From positions 1 to 64,000 of the IMG/VR virus record IMGVR_UViG_3300046542_000227: 64,000 nt of DNA; one strand, given 5' to 3'. Below, piece by piece: positions 44,684 to 51,409 of this stretch; the stretch's first letter is position 1, and every line of letters begins with the position of its first letter. This DNA comes from a virus. The notes below the pieces were generated by a model that was given only the letters and a program-made list of their open reading frames with translations, searched no databases and had not been told where the DNA came from. Made by a program: the position numbers and the translations under genes.

Positions 44684-45691
44684 ATGGTAAACGTATTGCT
44701 CGCACAAAAGCTACACCACCACTTGATCAGCTGCGCCATGAACCGTGAACTGACGTGGTTCAATCAAGTGCATGACGTGATCCATGGTACGGAGCACGAA
44801 GATACCTCAGAAGAAGAGGTACAGGAAACCAACGACATTATCAACGCCTTGGCTACTTGGCTGCGCAGCAAGAACATGCCACGCCTTACCGTGCTGATTA
44901 ACAGCGGTAAAGGGGCTGTGGGTGTAGGCAATGGTTTCTGGAAGAACTGTGGGTTGACTGTAAACCCTGCACACTACGAACCAGTGTACAAGATGCTGGT
45001 ACAAGAGTGCTACTCGTACTACGCGGGTTTCTGTGGCTTCGGTCCAGAGATACAGGACATCGTTGAGAAACGCATCCGCGATGCCCGCAACGATGAGTCG
45101 GTCAACAGCGCTGAGATCCTCATGGTGGTCTCGGAACAGATCGAGTACTATGGTCGAGCATCCACCAGTTATGACCAGATTCATTTGGATGCGGTCGGCG
45201 ATAAGCTGATTCCCAAAAACCCACACAAAGAGTTCTTCATTAACATGGCCAAGTGGTTTGAACGGGCCTGCCATGAGAATGACTGCGGTCGCCCAGTGTG
45301 GGACATGGAGTTCTTGCGTGGGGCTATTAAGAAGCTACGTCGTGAGTTCACCCTGACTATCCCTATGGGTGCAACGCATAACCTGTTTAATCTAACCCTC
45401 GGTCGTGAGCTGAAGGAGGGTGAAGCGTATATGGCCACGGTGGATCAGATCCAGATGCTTACCGTGTGTAAGATCGAGGCGTCGGGTCAGAGCCCTATCG
45501 AGCACATCAGTGTTCGCGACGGTCGTTTGCTGGACAGTCCTGAGGCTGGGCGGAACATATACGGTGCAGGGAAGGCTGGTACTATTGAAGTGACTGCTAC
45601 CGGTGACCGTGAACGTTGCTGGTTCAGTGCCCACTGTGGTGGTGAGATCTTTAGCCACGTCACTATCCATGTAACCTTCCGCATGAACTAA
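44684..45691 (+). CDS. Unknown protein
   Basis: This 335-residue protein has a helical first half (MVNVLLAQKLHHHLISCAMN) with an acidic loop at about 35-50. The second half is beta-rich, with VGVGNGFWKNCGLTVNPAH, FTLTIPMGATHNLFNLTLG and a C-terminal GDRERCWFSAHCGGEIF. Several Cys and His residues are scattered but form no recognised zinc motif. AAGGGA lies before the ATG. It is alone between two flanked terminators, just ahead of the early-type island, and its 5' gap (about 95 bases) includes AGTATGTAATC, a possible TATG promoter. Confidence 0.6.
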   Translation: MVNVLLAQKLHHHLISCAMNRELTWFNQVHDVIHGTEHEDTSEEEVQETNDIINALATWLRSKNMPRLTVLINSGKGAVGVGNGFWKNCGLTVNPAHYEPVYKMLVQECYSYYAGFCGFGPEIQDIVEKRIRDARNDESVNSAEILMVVSEQIEYYGRASTSYDQIHLDAVGDKLIPKNPHKEFFINMAKWFERACHENDCGRPVWDMEFLRGAIKKLRREFTLTIPMGATHNLFNLTLGRELKEGEAYMATVDQIQMLTVCKIEASGQSPIEHISVRDGRLLDSPEAGRNIYGAGKAGTIEVTATGDRERCWFSAHCGGEIFSHVTIHVTFRMN

Positions 45692-45697
45692 ACATAG

Positions 45698-45725
45698 GCC
45701 TCTACCTACGGGTAGAGGCTTTATG
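45698..45725 (+). terminator. Terminator with CATA/TATG flanks
   Basis: Stem GCCTCTACC/GGTAGAGGC with a TACG loop, followed by TTTATGCCG. The left flank is AACATAG. The early promoter at 45737 starts about a dozen bases on. Confidence 0.85.
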
Positions 45726-45736
45726 CCGTGTAAAAC

Positions 45737-45765
45737 TTGATTCGAATTAATCTGAGAACTATATT
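45737..45765 (+). promoter_or_regulatory. Early-type promoter (TTGATT-17-TATATT)
   Basis: -35 TTGATT (45737-45742), 17-base spacer, -10 TATATT (45760-45765). The spacer repeats GAATTAATCTGAGAAC almost exactly as in the promoter at 28957. It drives the island 45825-47495. Confidence 0.75.
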
Positions 45766-45771
45766 GCGTAA

Positions 45772-45801
45772 GTGAATTAGGAGCAATGAGTTCCTAATCA
45801 C
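45772..45801 (+). promoter_or_regulatory. Conserved 5' leader hairpin
   Basis: GTGA-A-TTAGGA pairs with TCCTAA-TCAC (one bulged A) around GCAATGAGT. It lies about seven bases after the -10 element. A TCAGGAGA ribosome site follows. Confidence 0.65.
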
Positions 45802-45824
45802 ATCCCCTTTTCAGGAGAAACAAA

Positions 45825-46193
45825 ATGTTGAACACTATCGCTCGATACATGCTGATCCGCGCTCTGTCGATCATCACCGCTCTGACCCTGCTGGCTGTCT
45901 GGGGTGCTGTGGCTAACAACATGGCTGAACGCAAAGACAAGAAAGCACGTGACGCGAAAGCGAACACTGCTGTTAACCAAGTCAAAACCATGCTGGAAGC
46001 ACTGGCCTCGGAAGTCGAAGCTATGCTGCCACGCTACAACGAATCGAACCTGGTCGAGCGTGCCAATCTGAAAGCTGACCTGCGTGAAGTTTACAACCTC
46101 AAAGGTCGTCAGATCGAAAACGGTAGCGTTCGTGATATCTATCTGACTTCGGTCGATCAGATCATCACCAAGGCTTTTACCGTAGAAGCTTGA
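45825..46193 (+). CDS. Small membrane-anchored early-type protein
   Basis: This 122-residue protein has one N-terminal transmembrane helix (RALSIITALTLLAVWGAVAN, about 12-31). A highly charged helix follows (MAERKDKKARDAKANTAVNQ), then an amphipathic coiled-coil-like tail. It is first in the island after a strong early-type promoter, leader hairpin and AGGAG site. It could be inserted in the inner membrane with a cytoplasmic helix. No family is recognised. Its stop overlaps the -35 box of the next promoter. Confidence 0.7.
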   Translation: MLNTIARYMLIRALSIITALTLLAVWGAVANNMAERKDKKARDAKANTAVNQVKTMLEALASEVEAMLPRYNESNLVERANLKADLREVYNLKGRQIENGSVRDIYLTSVDQIITKAFTVEA

Positions 46194-46218
46194 TTGAAAA
46201 AGATTTGAAGTATATATA
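46190..46218 (+). promoter_or_regulatory. Early-type promoter (TTGATT-17-TATATA)
   Basis: -35 TTGATT (46190-46195) overlaps the stop codon of the gene before it. A 17-base spacer and -10 TATATA (46213-46218) follow. The layout is as at 28957 and 45737, but the spacer sequence differs. Confidence 0.6.
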
Positions 46219-46229
46219 GCCTCAGTGAA

Positions 46230-46253
46230 TTGGGAGTCGTAATGGCTCCCTAA
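46230..46253 (+). promoter_or_regulatory. Conserved 5' leader hairpin
   Basis: TTGGGAG pairs with CTCCCTAA (one bulged T) around TCGTAATGG. The preceding AGTGAATT matches the segment before the 45772 hairpin. A CGGAG ribosome site follows. Confidence 0.6.
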
Positions 46254-46278
46254 CCTTCTTATATTCGGAGTATTTAAA

Positions 46279-46656
46279 ATGAACGTACAAGCAATCGCAA
46301 CTAAAGCAGCAATCGGTGCAGTAATCGGCGGTGTAGGTTTCGGTCTGTACAAGCTGGGTTCCAGCCTGTGCCGTCAAGGTCGTGAAGTGATCCAACTGGG
46401 TCAAGCTTCGATCGATATGCACAAGCACATGGACGAAGTCATTGCCGGTAACAAAGATACTGGTGACGGTTGGGAAACCAATGCCCGTGCACAGCTGACT
46501 CTGCTGTGGGAACAAACCGCAACTCCTGCTGCTCGTAAATGCAAGTACTACGATGACGTCACCAAAAGCGTATTCATGCGCTTCGACAAACTCATCGCTG
46601 AAACCATCGCTACCAAACCAACGTCGATCGACGATACCCCGGAGCCAAAAGAATGA
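46279..46656 (+). CDS. Small Gly-rich membrane-associated early-type protein
   Basis: This 125-residue protein has an N-terminal Gly-rich hydrophobic segment (AAIGAVIGGVGFGLYKLGSS, about 10-29) that resembles a small transmembrane or channel-type helix. A helical soluble part follows, with DMHKHMDEVIAGNKDTG, and an acidic Pro-rich end. Its last codons overlap the next ATG (ATGA). GGAG lies upstream of the ATG. The Gly-rich segment recalls AALYTAGAAVVGGGCFLAYR in the gene at 47012, so the two may be distant paralogues. Early action at the host membrane is a guess. Confidence 0.65.
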   Translation: MNVQAIATKAAIGAVIGGVGFGLYKLGSSLCRQGREVIQLGQASIDMHKHMDEVIAGNKDTGDGWETNARAQLTLLWEQTATPAARKCKYYDDVTKSVFMRFDKLIAETIATKPTSIDDTPEPKE

Positions 46657-46799
46657 GCCTCAAAGACAAAGCCGTACAAGCCAAACGCGACATCGCTGAT
46701 ATCGCTAAGGTTACCTTCAAAGGTGTTGAAGACGGCGTCAAGGTTGGCGCTGCCTTCCTGCCAATGATCATCGCCATGGCTATCATCAGCCGCATCTAA
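46653..46799 (+). CDS. 48-residue amphipathic/membrane peptide
   Basis: This very short gene overlaps the previous stop (ATGA), which suggests coupled translation. The 48-residue product is charged at the start (MSLKDKAVQAKRDIADIA) and ends in a hydrophobic run (GAAFLPMIIAMAIISRI) long enough for one membrane helix. The length and the ATGA overlap support it as real. Function unknown. Confidence 0.6.
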   Translation: MSLKDKAVQAKRDIADIAKVTFKGVEDGVKVGAAFLPMIIAMAIISRI

Positions 46800-46815
46800 C
46801 TCAAGGACTACGAAC

Positions 46816-46932
46816 ATGAAAAAAGACACTAAAGACATGGCCAAATGCGTTGGTGGTCTGCTGGGCTTCGTAGTTGGTCTGTCCCTGGTAGCACTCGTGG
46901 TTAACAAGACCGCGAGTATTATCCTTGACTGA
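46816..46932 (+). CDS. 38-residue single-helix membrane peptide
   Basis: MKKDTKDMAKCVG is followed by the hydrophobic run GLLGFVVGLSLVALVVN, one clear membrane helix. AAGGA lies nine bases before the ATG. It is 16 bases after the preceding small gene, on the same transcript. The size suits a regulator or subunit of a membrane complex. Function unknown. Confidence 0.6.
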   Translation: MKKDTKDMAKCVGGLLGFVVGLSLVALVVNKTASIILD

Positions 46933-47011
46933 TTACCAGCCGGCCAGCTACAACCCAAACAACCGTCGTCAACTTACTACCCCTACCCCATCTATTCAAA
47001 AGGATAACACC

Positions 47012-47320
47012 ATGCAAACTCCAGCCAACAAACCTACCTCGATCAACGCTCAGATCAATGCTGCTGCTGAGTCCTGCGGTAAGATCGCTGAAGAAACTCT
47101 GGCGATCATCAACAAGCCTACCCTGCTCGAACGCACCAAGCGTGTTGGTCGTGGTTTCGGTAAAGCTGCTCTCTACACTGCCGGCGCTGCCGTCGTTGGC
47201 GGTGGCTGCTTTCTCGCTTACCGCGCACTCAAGGCCGGTGGTGCTGACGCAGTCGCCGAGGCAGTCGGTGATGTCGCCGCTGCAGCAGCCGATGCAGTCG
47301 CAGCCGCCTTCCGCGGTTGA
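47012..47320 (+). CDS. Small Gly/Ala-rich membrane-associated protein
   Basis: With the ATG at 47012 (AAAGGATAACACC upstream) the product is 102 residues. A polar helical start (NAQINAAAESCGKIAEETLA) and a basic stretch (LLERTKRVGRGFGK) precede one Gly-rich membrane helix (AALYTAGAAVVGGGCFLAYR). A very Ala-rich end follows (AVAEAVGDVAAAAADAVAAA), which looks like an amphipathic helix. The layout parallels the gene at 46279. No family is recognised. Confidence 0.6.
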   Translation: MQTPANKPTSINAQINAAAESCGKIAEETLAIINKPTLLERTKRVGRGFGKAALYTAGAAVVGGGCFLAYRALKAGGADAVAEAVGDVAAAAADAVAAAFRG

Positions 47321-47332
47321 TGCTGTAACCCC

Positions 47333-47352
47333 GGGGGAGGACAGCCTCCCCC
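47333..47352 (+). terminator. Intercistronic hairpin (possible attenuator)
   Basis: Stem GGGGGAGG/CCTCCCCC with an ACAG loop, then AACAACTATTATC. With no T-run it may act as a processing or stability site rather than a full terminator. Confidence 0.5.
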
Positions 47353-47381
47353 AACAACTATTATCTACAGGAAATACGAAC

Positions 47382-47495
47382 ATGCCTACCAAGAAATTTA
47401 CGGATGATCAAGAACGCGGTATCGATGCTAACCTGGCTTACGTGGAGTTCCTCCTCGCTAAGCGCAAGAAGAAAGAACTCGCAGGCAACCGCTAA
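47382..47495 (+). CDS. 37-residue highly charged small protein
   Basis: The sequence is helical, acidic then very basic at the end (LAYVEFLLAKRKKKELAGN). CAGGAA lies nine bases before the ATG, and the gene closes the early-type island just before a strong terminator. It could bind nucleic acid or an acidic partner. Reality rests on the ribosome site and its place between hairpins. Confidence 0.5.
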   Translation: MPTKKFTDDQERGIDANLAYVEFLLAKRKKKELAGNR

Positions 47496-47505
47496 TGCTG
47501 CACTT

Positions 47506-47551
47506 AGAAACATAGTACCCGGCCGCAAGGTCGGGCCTATGTTTCTTTTTT
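47506..47551 (+). terminator. Island terminator with extended palindrome
   Basis: AGAAACATAG-TA-CCCGGCC and GGTCGGG-C-CTATGTTTCT pair around GCAA, giving a 10-bp outer and 7-bp inner stem, followed by TTTTTTC. This is the longest of the CATA/TATG-flanked hairpins. Confidence 0.9.
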
Positions 47552-47557
47552 CTTTTG

Positions 47558-47586
47558 ACGGCATAAGGCCCACCCGAAGGTGAGCC
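47558..47586 (-). terminator. Terminator of the 47593 gene with CATAA flank
   Basis: GGCCCACC and GGTGAGCC pair around CGAA with one mismatch. On the minus strand it is followed by TTATGCC. It lies directly after the stop at 47593. Confidence 0.7.
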
Positions 47587-47592
47587 CTAGGT

Positions 47593-48093
47593 TTAGTCGT
47601 CTTTGCCTTTACCGCTTGGATTGATACCCATACGGCTGAAGAAGCTTTCACTGGTTTCCTGTACGTTACCAATGTGACCTTCACCGTCAACCAGTTCATG
47701 GTCGCCCAGTTTGGTTTCATCGATGTTCGGCAGGATCGCCCGTGGAGTATGGTCGGTAGGAGCCGAACCATCTGGTGCTCGCGAGAACGGGTTCTCGTTC
47801 TTCATCATCTTGATCAGTTCGACCATGTTGTTAGCCACGTCAGCGCTGGACTGACTGGTGCCTTCATCAATGGTGTTCTTACGGTCGTTGATGGCCGTAG
47901 TGTCGTGATCTTTCAGAGCAGACAACACCAGCTTGACCTCATCGAGATCGCTGGGTACGCCACCCTTGAGTTTCTCCCGGACGATGGTACGACGCACACG
48001 CTGTGAAAACGCCAGTGCTTGTTCGTACGTCATCTCATCCGGAACTTCGATCGGAGCAGCGACGGGATGCTCATTAGTATGCTGTTCAGACAT
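47593..48093 (-). CDS. Unknown acidic/helical protein
   Basis: This 166-residue protein is polar and helical in the middle (AFSQRVRRTIVREKLKGGVP, then DLDEVKLVLSALKDHDTTAI), with a flexible acidic tail ending GINPSGKGKDD. The middle loosely recalls small terminase or packaging regulators of other phages, which also count 'DxDxVxLxLxALxDxD', but the match is too weak to name. AAGGAGA precedes the ATG. It is divergent from the gene at 48204 with about 110 bases between starts, holding promoters for both. Confidence 0.6.
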   Translation of the reverse strand: MSEQHTNEHPVAAPIEVPDEMTYEQALAFSQRVRRTIVREKLKGGVPSDLDEVKLVLSALKDHDTTAINDRKNTIDEGTSQSSADVANNMVELIKMMKNENPFSRAPDGSAPTDHTPRAILPNIDETKLGDHELVDGEGHIGNVQETSESFFSRMGINPSGKGKDD

Positions 48094-48130
48094 GGTCGTC
48101 TCCTTGCAAAAGTATACAGGCCTACGAGAC

Positions 48131-48163
48131 TGTATATAACGGAATATTTTAAGTACCTATATC
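48131..48163. promoter_or_regulatory. Candidate divergent promoter region
   Basis: TGTATATAACGG (48131-48142) and CTATATCATCG (48157-48167) lie between the starts at 48093 and 48204. Both contain TATATA/TATAAC cores like early-type sites. Neither has a consensus -35. Confidence 0.35.
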
Positions 48164-48167
48164 ATCG

Positions 48168-48185
48168 TCATGCATACACGCATGA
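48168..48185 (+). promoter_or_regulatory. 5' leader hairpin
   Basis: TCATGC pairs with GCATGA around ATACAC, just before a CCGGAG ribosome site. It is placed like the leader hairpins of the early-type genes. Confidence 0.45.
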
Positions 48186-48203
48186 TACTCCGGAGTTACC
48201 CTA

Positions 48204-48737
48204 ATGTTGTTAGGTTCAATGTTCAAACGCGTAGCGTTGTGGAGCCGTTCCAGAAAGACTCAGACGATGCAACAGCGCATTGTCGAGCTGCGGGATATGG
48301 AAGTTTCTAATCCAGAGCTGCCACTAGCGGTCGCTGCGTTCTGGCGTGATGCTAGTGCCTCGGTCTTTACTTCAGTCCCGATGGATCAGCTGATCTGCTT
48401 TCCGTTAGAAAGAAACCATGACAATCTAGAAGGCATAGCTAACCTTCTGGATAAATCACTCAGGTTAATCGTGGAGGACGATTATGAACACCTGACTAGC
48501 TACCTTTCGCGTAAGTTAGCAGACAAGCACAGTAACCCTGTGGCTGCCTACCTAACCGACAAAGAAGGGTTCCCCCTTGATACGGATGTAGTTTACCTCC
48601 GGATCAGTACCTTGCTCTACAGTCTGGCTGCTGTCCTGGACGGGATGGAGTCGTACGAGTATCATCGTGTCATAAACCCGGTCTTCAGGGAATTGATCAA
48701 CGTGATTGCACGGCTGTTGGAAATCAAGCAAAGGTAA
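48204..48737 (+). CDS. Unknown protein
   Basis: This 177-residue helical protein starts MLLGSMFKRVALWSRSRKTQ, a short amphipathic basic segment. A body of helices follows (LLDKSLRLIVEDDYEHLTSY; ISTLLYSLAAVLDGMESYE). No motif is recognised. GGAG lies before the ATG. A leader hairpin and AT-rich promoter region precede it. It is probably co-transcribed with the next genes to the terminator at 49961. Confidence 0.6.
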   Translation: MLLGSMFKRVALWSRSRKTQTMQQRIVELRDMEVSNPELPLAVAAFWRDASASVFTSVPMDQLICFPLERNHDNLEGIANLLDKSLRLIVEDDYEHLTSYLSRKLADKHSNPVAAYLTDKEGFPLDTDVVYLRISTLLYSLAAVLDGMESYEYHRVINPVFRELINVIARLLEIKQR

Positions 48738-48783
48738 ACCAAGGAAGGCGTCGCTTTCCCACATCAATCACCGTAGGTGTAGA

Positions 48784-49554
48784 ATGGACAATATCAAACA
48801 GTTGCTGACGAGCTCAGATAAGGGGCGCAGTCGGGCACAGGGCATCTTGTGCTACATGTTTCGCAACACCCTGCTCTGGAACAACGTGACGTATCATCGT
48901 TGGGTGCGAGCAACTAACTTCTACTTTGAGAAGCCACACAACAGGAAGAACCCTGACCGGGGCAATCTCAACAAAGCTTTGATTCAGGACGACTTGAGCT
49001 GGGCGTCGTTCAAGAAGGGTTTAGATCTACTGAACCCACACAAAGCGATGATGACAATCATACTGACTTGGAAGAGTGGGAAGTCGTCGACTTACACAGT
49101 CAACATCGACCTCGTGGAAGATGAAGACGATGTGATCCTTGTATCCCTTCCAGAAGCTGAAGACACTGACCTCATCACCAGCATGAGTGAACGGCACAAG
49201 AATAAGCCGAAGAACACTCTGGCTCGGTTGTACGGCCAGATCATCCGTAGTGAAGGTATTGACCTCACTCGATGGCACGCGCTGCTTGATGAGTACGCCA
49301 AGAACCCGCTGAATGGTTTTACCGGGACCAAGAAGGAAACGGCCACCACCATCAGCTCCATTCAACGCCAGTTGTTTGAACCACGGTTGTCATGGAATAA
49401 CTTCCGTAAAGGGTTAACGATTCTGGGGCCTATTCAGGAGGACTACATCCTTCGCTTGGAGTGGGTACCAGAAGTGAAACGGTTCGAGGATTACACCGAG
49501 ACCCATGTAACCATTCGTGACCCTTTTAGCACTGGACGCAACTATGTCAAATAA
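48784..49554 (+). CDS. Unknown protein with internal duplication
   Basis: With the ATG at 48784 the product is 256 residues. Two halves repeat the same pattern: LSWASFKKGLDLLNP ... TIILTW at about 85-110, and LSWNNFRKGLTILGP ... LRLEW at about 205-232. Each is preceded by a helical block with an aromatic/Trp motif (YHRWVRATNFYFE, LTRWHALLDEYAK). A ribosome site is weak. A protein with a repeated W-x-x-F-x-KGL unit was probably made by duplication. It overlaps the next gene by 11 bases. No named family is recognised. Confidence 0.65.
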   Translation: MDNIKQLLTSSDKGRSRAQGILCYMFRNTLLWNNVTYHRWVRATNFYFEKPHNRKNPDRGNLNKALIQDDLSWASFKKGLDLLNPHKAMMTIILTWKSGKSSTYTVNIDLVEDEDDVILVSLPEAEDTDLITSMSERHKNKPKNTLARLYGQIIRSEGIDLTRWHALLDEYAKNPLNGFTGTKKETATTISSIQRQLFEPRLSWNNFRKGLTILGPIQEDYILRLEWVPEVKRFEDYTETHVTIRDPFSTGRNYVK

Positions 49555-49954
49555 ACGTGACGCTATCGACATCGGTGAAAGCGCCTCCCTCGATATCCAG
49601 AATGTTCTGGGCTATTATGCCCCGTCGAATCGTACCACCGAAAGTGGTTTGATTTTCAAGACGTACTTTGGTCTGCGCCAGTACTACATCAGCGGTGGCT
49701 TTGATAACCGCCTGTTGACGTTGGAAGACCCGAAGATCATTCTGGAAACAAGCCGTGAGCGGAAGTGGACACACGTTGGTGATTTACGCATGCGCCTGAT
49801 GGCCGCACTGCTACACAACGTCCGGTTGAACCACTCGGTAGTGTCGCACATCAAACCTGAAGACCACTTGGAATGGCTACGGCGTTCGCCTAAGCTGACC
49901 AAGCAGGAACAGGCTTGGCTTGAGATAGTACGTTCAGTGATCGGTTGTCAATAA
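49544..49954 (+). CDS. Unknown small protein
   Basis: The ATG at 49544 lies inside the previous gene's end, giving 136 residues. It is mixed alpha/beta with RTTESGLIFKTYFGLRQYY, a helical block HVGDLRMRLMAALLHNVRL, and an end rich in charged helices (LTKQEQAWLEIVRSVIG). No motif is recognised. It lacks a strong ribosome site and is presumably coupled by the 11-base overlap. A terminator follows. Confidence 0.6.
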   Translation: MSNKRDAIDIGESASLDIQNVLGYYAPSNRTTESGLIFKTYFGLRQYYISGGFDNRLLTLEDPKIILETSRERKWTHVGDLRMRLMAALLHNVRLNHSVVSHIKPEDHLEWLRRSPKLTKQEQAWLEIVRSVIGCQ

Positions 49955-49960
49955 CTAACA

Positions 49961-49986
49961 GCCCTCTCCTTCGGGGGAGGGCTTTA
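49961..49986 (+). terminator. Terminator with TATG right flank
   Basis: GCCCTCTCC and GGGGAGGGC pair around TTCG, followed by TTTATGACGG. The next gene starts 12 bases after TATG. Confidence 0.8.
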
Positions 49987-49999
49987 TGACGGAGTCAGT

Positions 50000-50251
50000 A
50001 TGAAGATACGTCCACATCGTCGGCTGTTGGATGAAGCAATGGCTGAAGTAAAAGAGATCGAAGCTACCATGGAAGCGGTGCGACGTTGGGCAGATGAATC
50101 GTTTGGTGTGATGCAACCACCCGATCTCTCAGGGATAGAAGTAAAGCACTACACCTACGATGCGCGCATCAAGTGGGATACGTACATTGTCACACTGCCT
50201 GGTTGGGGTGTGCTTGGCTTTACTGATGGTCCTGTAGAACCCTCCCCGTAA
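50000..50251 (+). CDS. Unknown 83-residue protein
   Basis: The first half is a charged helix (LLDEAMAEVKEIEATMEAV) and the second is beta-rich with YDARIKWDTYIVTLPGWGVL. CGGAG precedes the ATG. It is preceded at 12 bases by the TATG of a terminator flank, so transcription may start close to the ATG. The stop lies in the loop of a downstream hairpin. No family is recognised. Confidence 0.55.
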   Translation: MKIRPHRRLLDEAMAEVKEIEATMEAVRRWADESFGVMQPPDLSGIEVKHYTYDARIKWDTYIVTLPGWGVLGFTDGPVEPSP

Positions 50252-50262
50252 TGGGGAGGTTC
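50238..50262 (+). terminator. Hairpin overlapping the stop codon
   Basis: CCTCCCC and GGGGAGG pair around GTAAT, which contains the TAA stop of the 83-residue gene. The T-run follows after a gap (CCCTTTTTCTTTTG). Confidence 0.65.
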
Positions 50263-50264
50263 GC

Positions 50265-50277
50265 CATCCTATGAACT
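50265..50277 (+). promoter_or_regulatory. Candidate late promoter motif CATCCTATGAACT
   Basis: Identical to the motif at 29518-29530. It lies about 40 bases before the ATG at 50309. Confidence 0.55.
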
Positions 50278-50308
50278 CCCTTTTTCTTTTGTCTAAAACG
50301 AGGCCTCT

Positions 50309-51367
50309 ATGGTTAGTATTGCCCGTCCGGTGTTCGAAACCGGACCCAAGGATAATGTGGCGATGGTGGATGCGTATAATGCAGCCACGCCTGAAGTCCG
50401 TAACGACCTGACCAGTAAACTGTCTTCTTTCGGTAACAGCTTGACTGAGACCTTCGGGGCGGCTGGTCGTGCTTTCGGCAAGATCGGTAGTGGTATTACC
50501 AACGGCGACATTAATGTCGATGACGCTGCCAGACGCATTAAGAGCGCGCTGGGAGGCTCTCGGGGTGATATTGCTAACCTTGCCACTTCTGTACAGAACG
50601 GCATCTTCAGCGAGCTCACAGGCACTGTACCGGGCACTAACTACGTCAAGGGGGCGACTGACCTCTACGATAGCGTGCAAGTTATCAGCGGTAATGCCAA
50701 TTACATCATCAACTCAGACCAGAAGTCAGCACAATCGATCCTCGGGTTTGTATCGAGTATCACCGGCAACAGCATCTTCAAGACACTCGATCTCGGTGCT
50801 GAGGCCGCATTGATTGGTGGCTTGGTTGGCACGGTGTCCAGTTGGGGTGTGCCGGCACTGGTAGATGAGATGATGGCTGGTCGTGATGATCAGTTCAAAT
50901 ACTCCGTCTACAGTCGTAATTCTGACAGTATCCTGACGTCCAACCCAACTCCTGCCATGATGGACTATTACGTCACTCAAGGCATTGCTGCTGCCCTGAC
51001 GGCACAACGTCCTGACTTCGGGGCGAACTACCTGCAACAGTACACCTTCCCGCTCAACACCACACCGGACCAGTATGCAACCCTGCATGCACAGTTGGTG
51101 AAGATCATGGATGCGCTGGTACCGAACTGGTTACAGACCCCTCGTGGTAGCACTACGTCGGTGGTGGGCGACACTACAGTCGTTACTCCACGTATGGTCA
51201 CCAACCTGTCGGTAATCGAACGGGCGAGTGCTGACGCTAAGGTGCTGCTGCTGTCTCAGCCTTCTACTCAAGCTGCGGCTCTGTGTGCACCAAACTTCCC
51301 CAAGGTTGATCTGATTCAACTGTCGAAGAAGCTCTACCCTTTAATCGGTATCGTTACCAACCAGTGA
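50309..51367 (+). CDS. Unknown virion-like protein
   Basis: This 352-residue protein is Ala/Ser/Thr/Gly-rich and helical in the first half (LTSKLSSFGNSLTETFGAAG). A hydrophobic stretch TLDLGAEAALIGGLVGTVSS (about 160-180) could enter a membrane. The last part has VVTPRMVTNLSVIERASAD. GAGG lies before the ATG and it has its own candidate late promoter. It converges on the prohead protease, so a head or tail internal component is possible. The membrane-active look suggests DNA ejection, but no family is recognised. Confidence 0.6.
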   Translation: MVSIARPVFETGPKDNVAMVDAYNAATPEVRNDLTSKLSSFGNSLTETFGAAGRAFGKIGSGITNGDINVDDAARRIKSALGGSRGDIANLATSVQNGIFSELTGTVPGTNYVKGATDLYDSVQVISGNANYIINSDQKSAQSILGFVSSITGNSIFKTLDLGAEAALIGGLVGTVSSWGVPALVDEMMAGRDDQFKYSVYSRNSDSILTSNPTPAMMDYYVTQGIAAALTAQRPDFGANYLQQYTFPLNTTPDQYATLHAQLVKIMDALVPNWLQTPRGSTTSVVGDTTVVTPRMVTNLSVIERASADAKVLLLSQPSTQAAALCAPNFPKVDLIQLSKKLYPLIGIVTNQ

Positions 51368-51377
51368 CGGCATAAAA

Positions 51378-51399
51378 CCCCTCCCCATCGAGGGAGGGG
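51378..51399. terminator. Bidirectional terminator with CATAA/TATG flanks
   Basis: CCCCTCCC and GGGAGGGG pair around CATCGA, preceded by GACGGCATAAAA and followed by CTTATGTCG, between convergent genes ending at 51367 and 51410. Confidence 0.85.
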
Positions 51400-51409
51400 C
51401 TTATGTCGC

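Noticed and set aside
47593-48093. Small terminase or packaging regulator
   Set aside because: Only a loose resemblance of one helix, with no domain-level support. Left as unknown.
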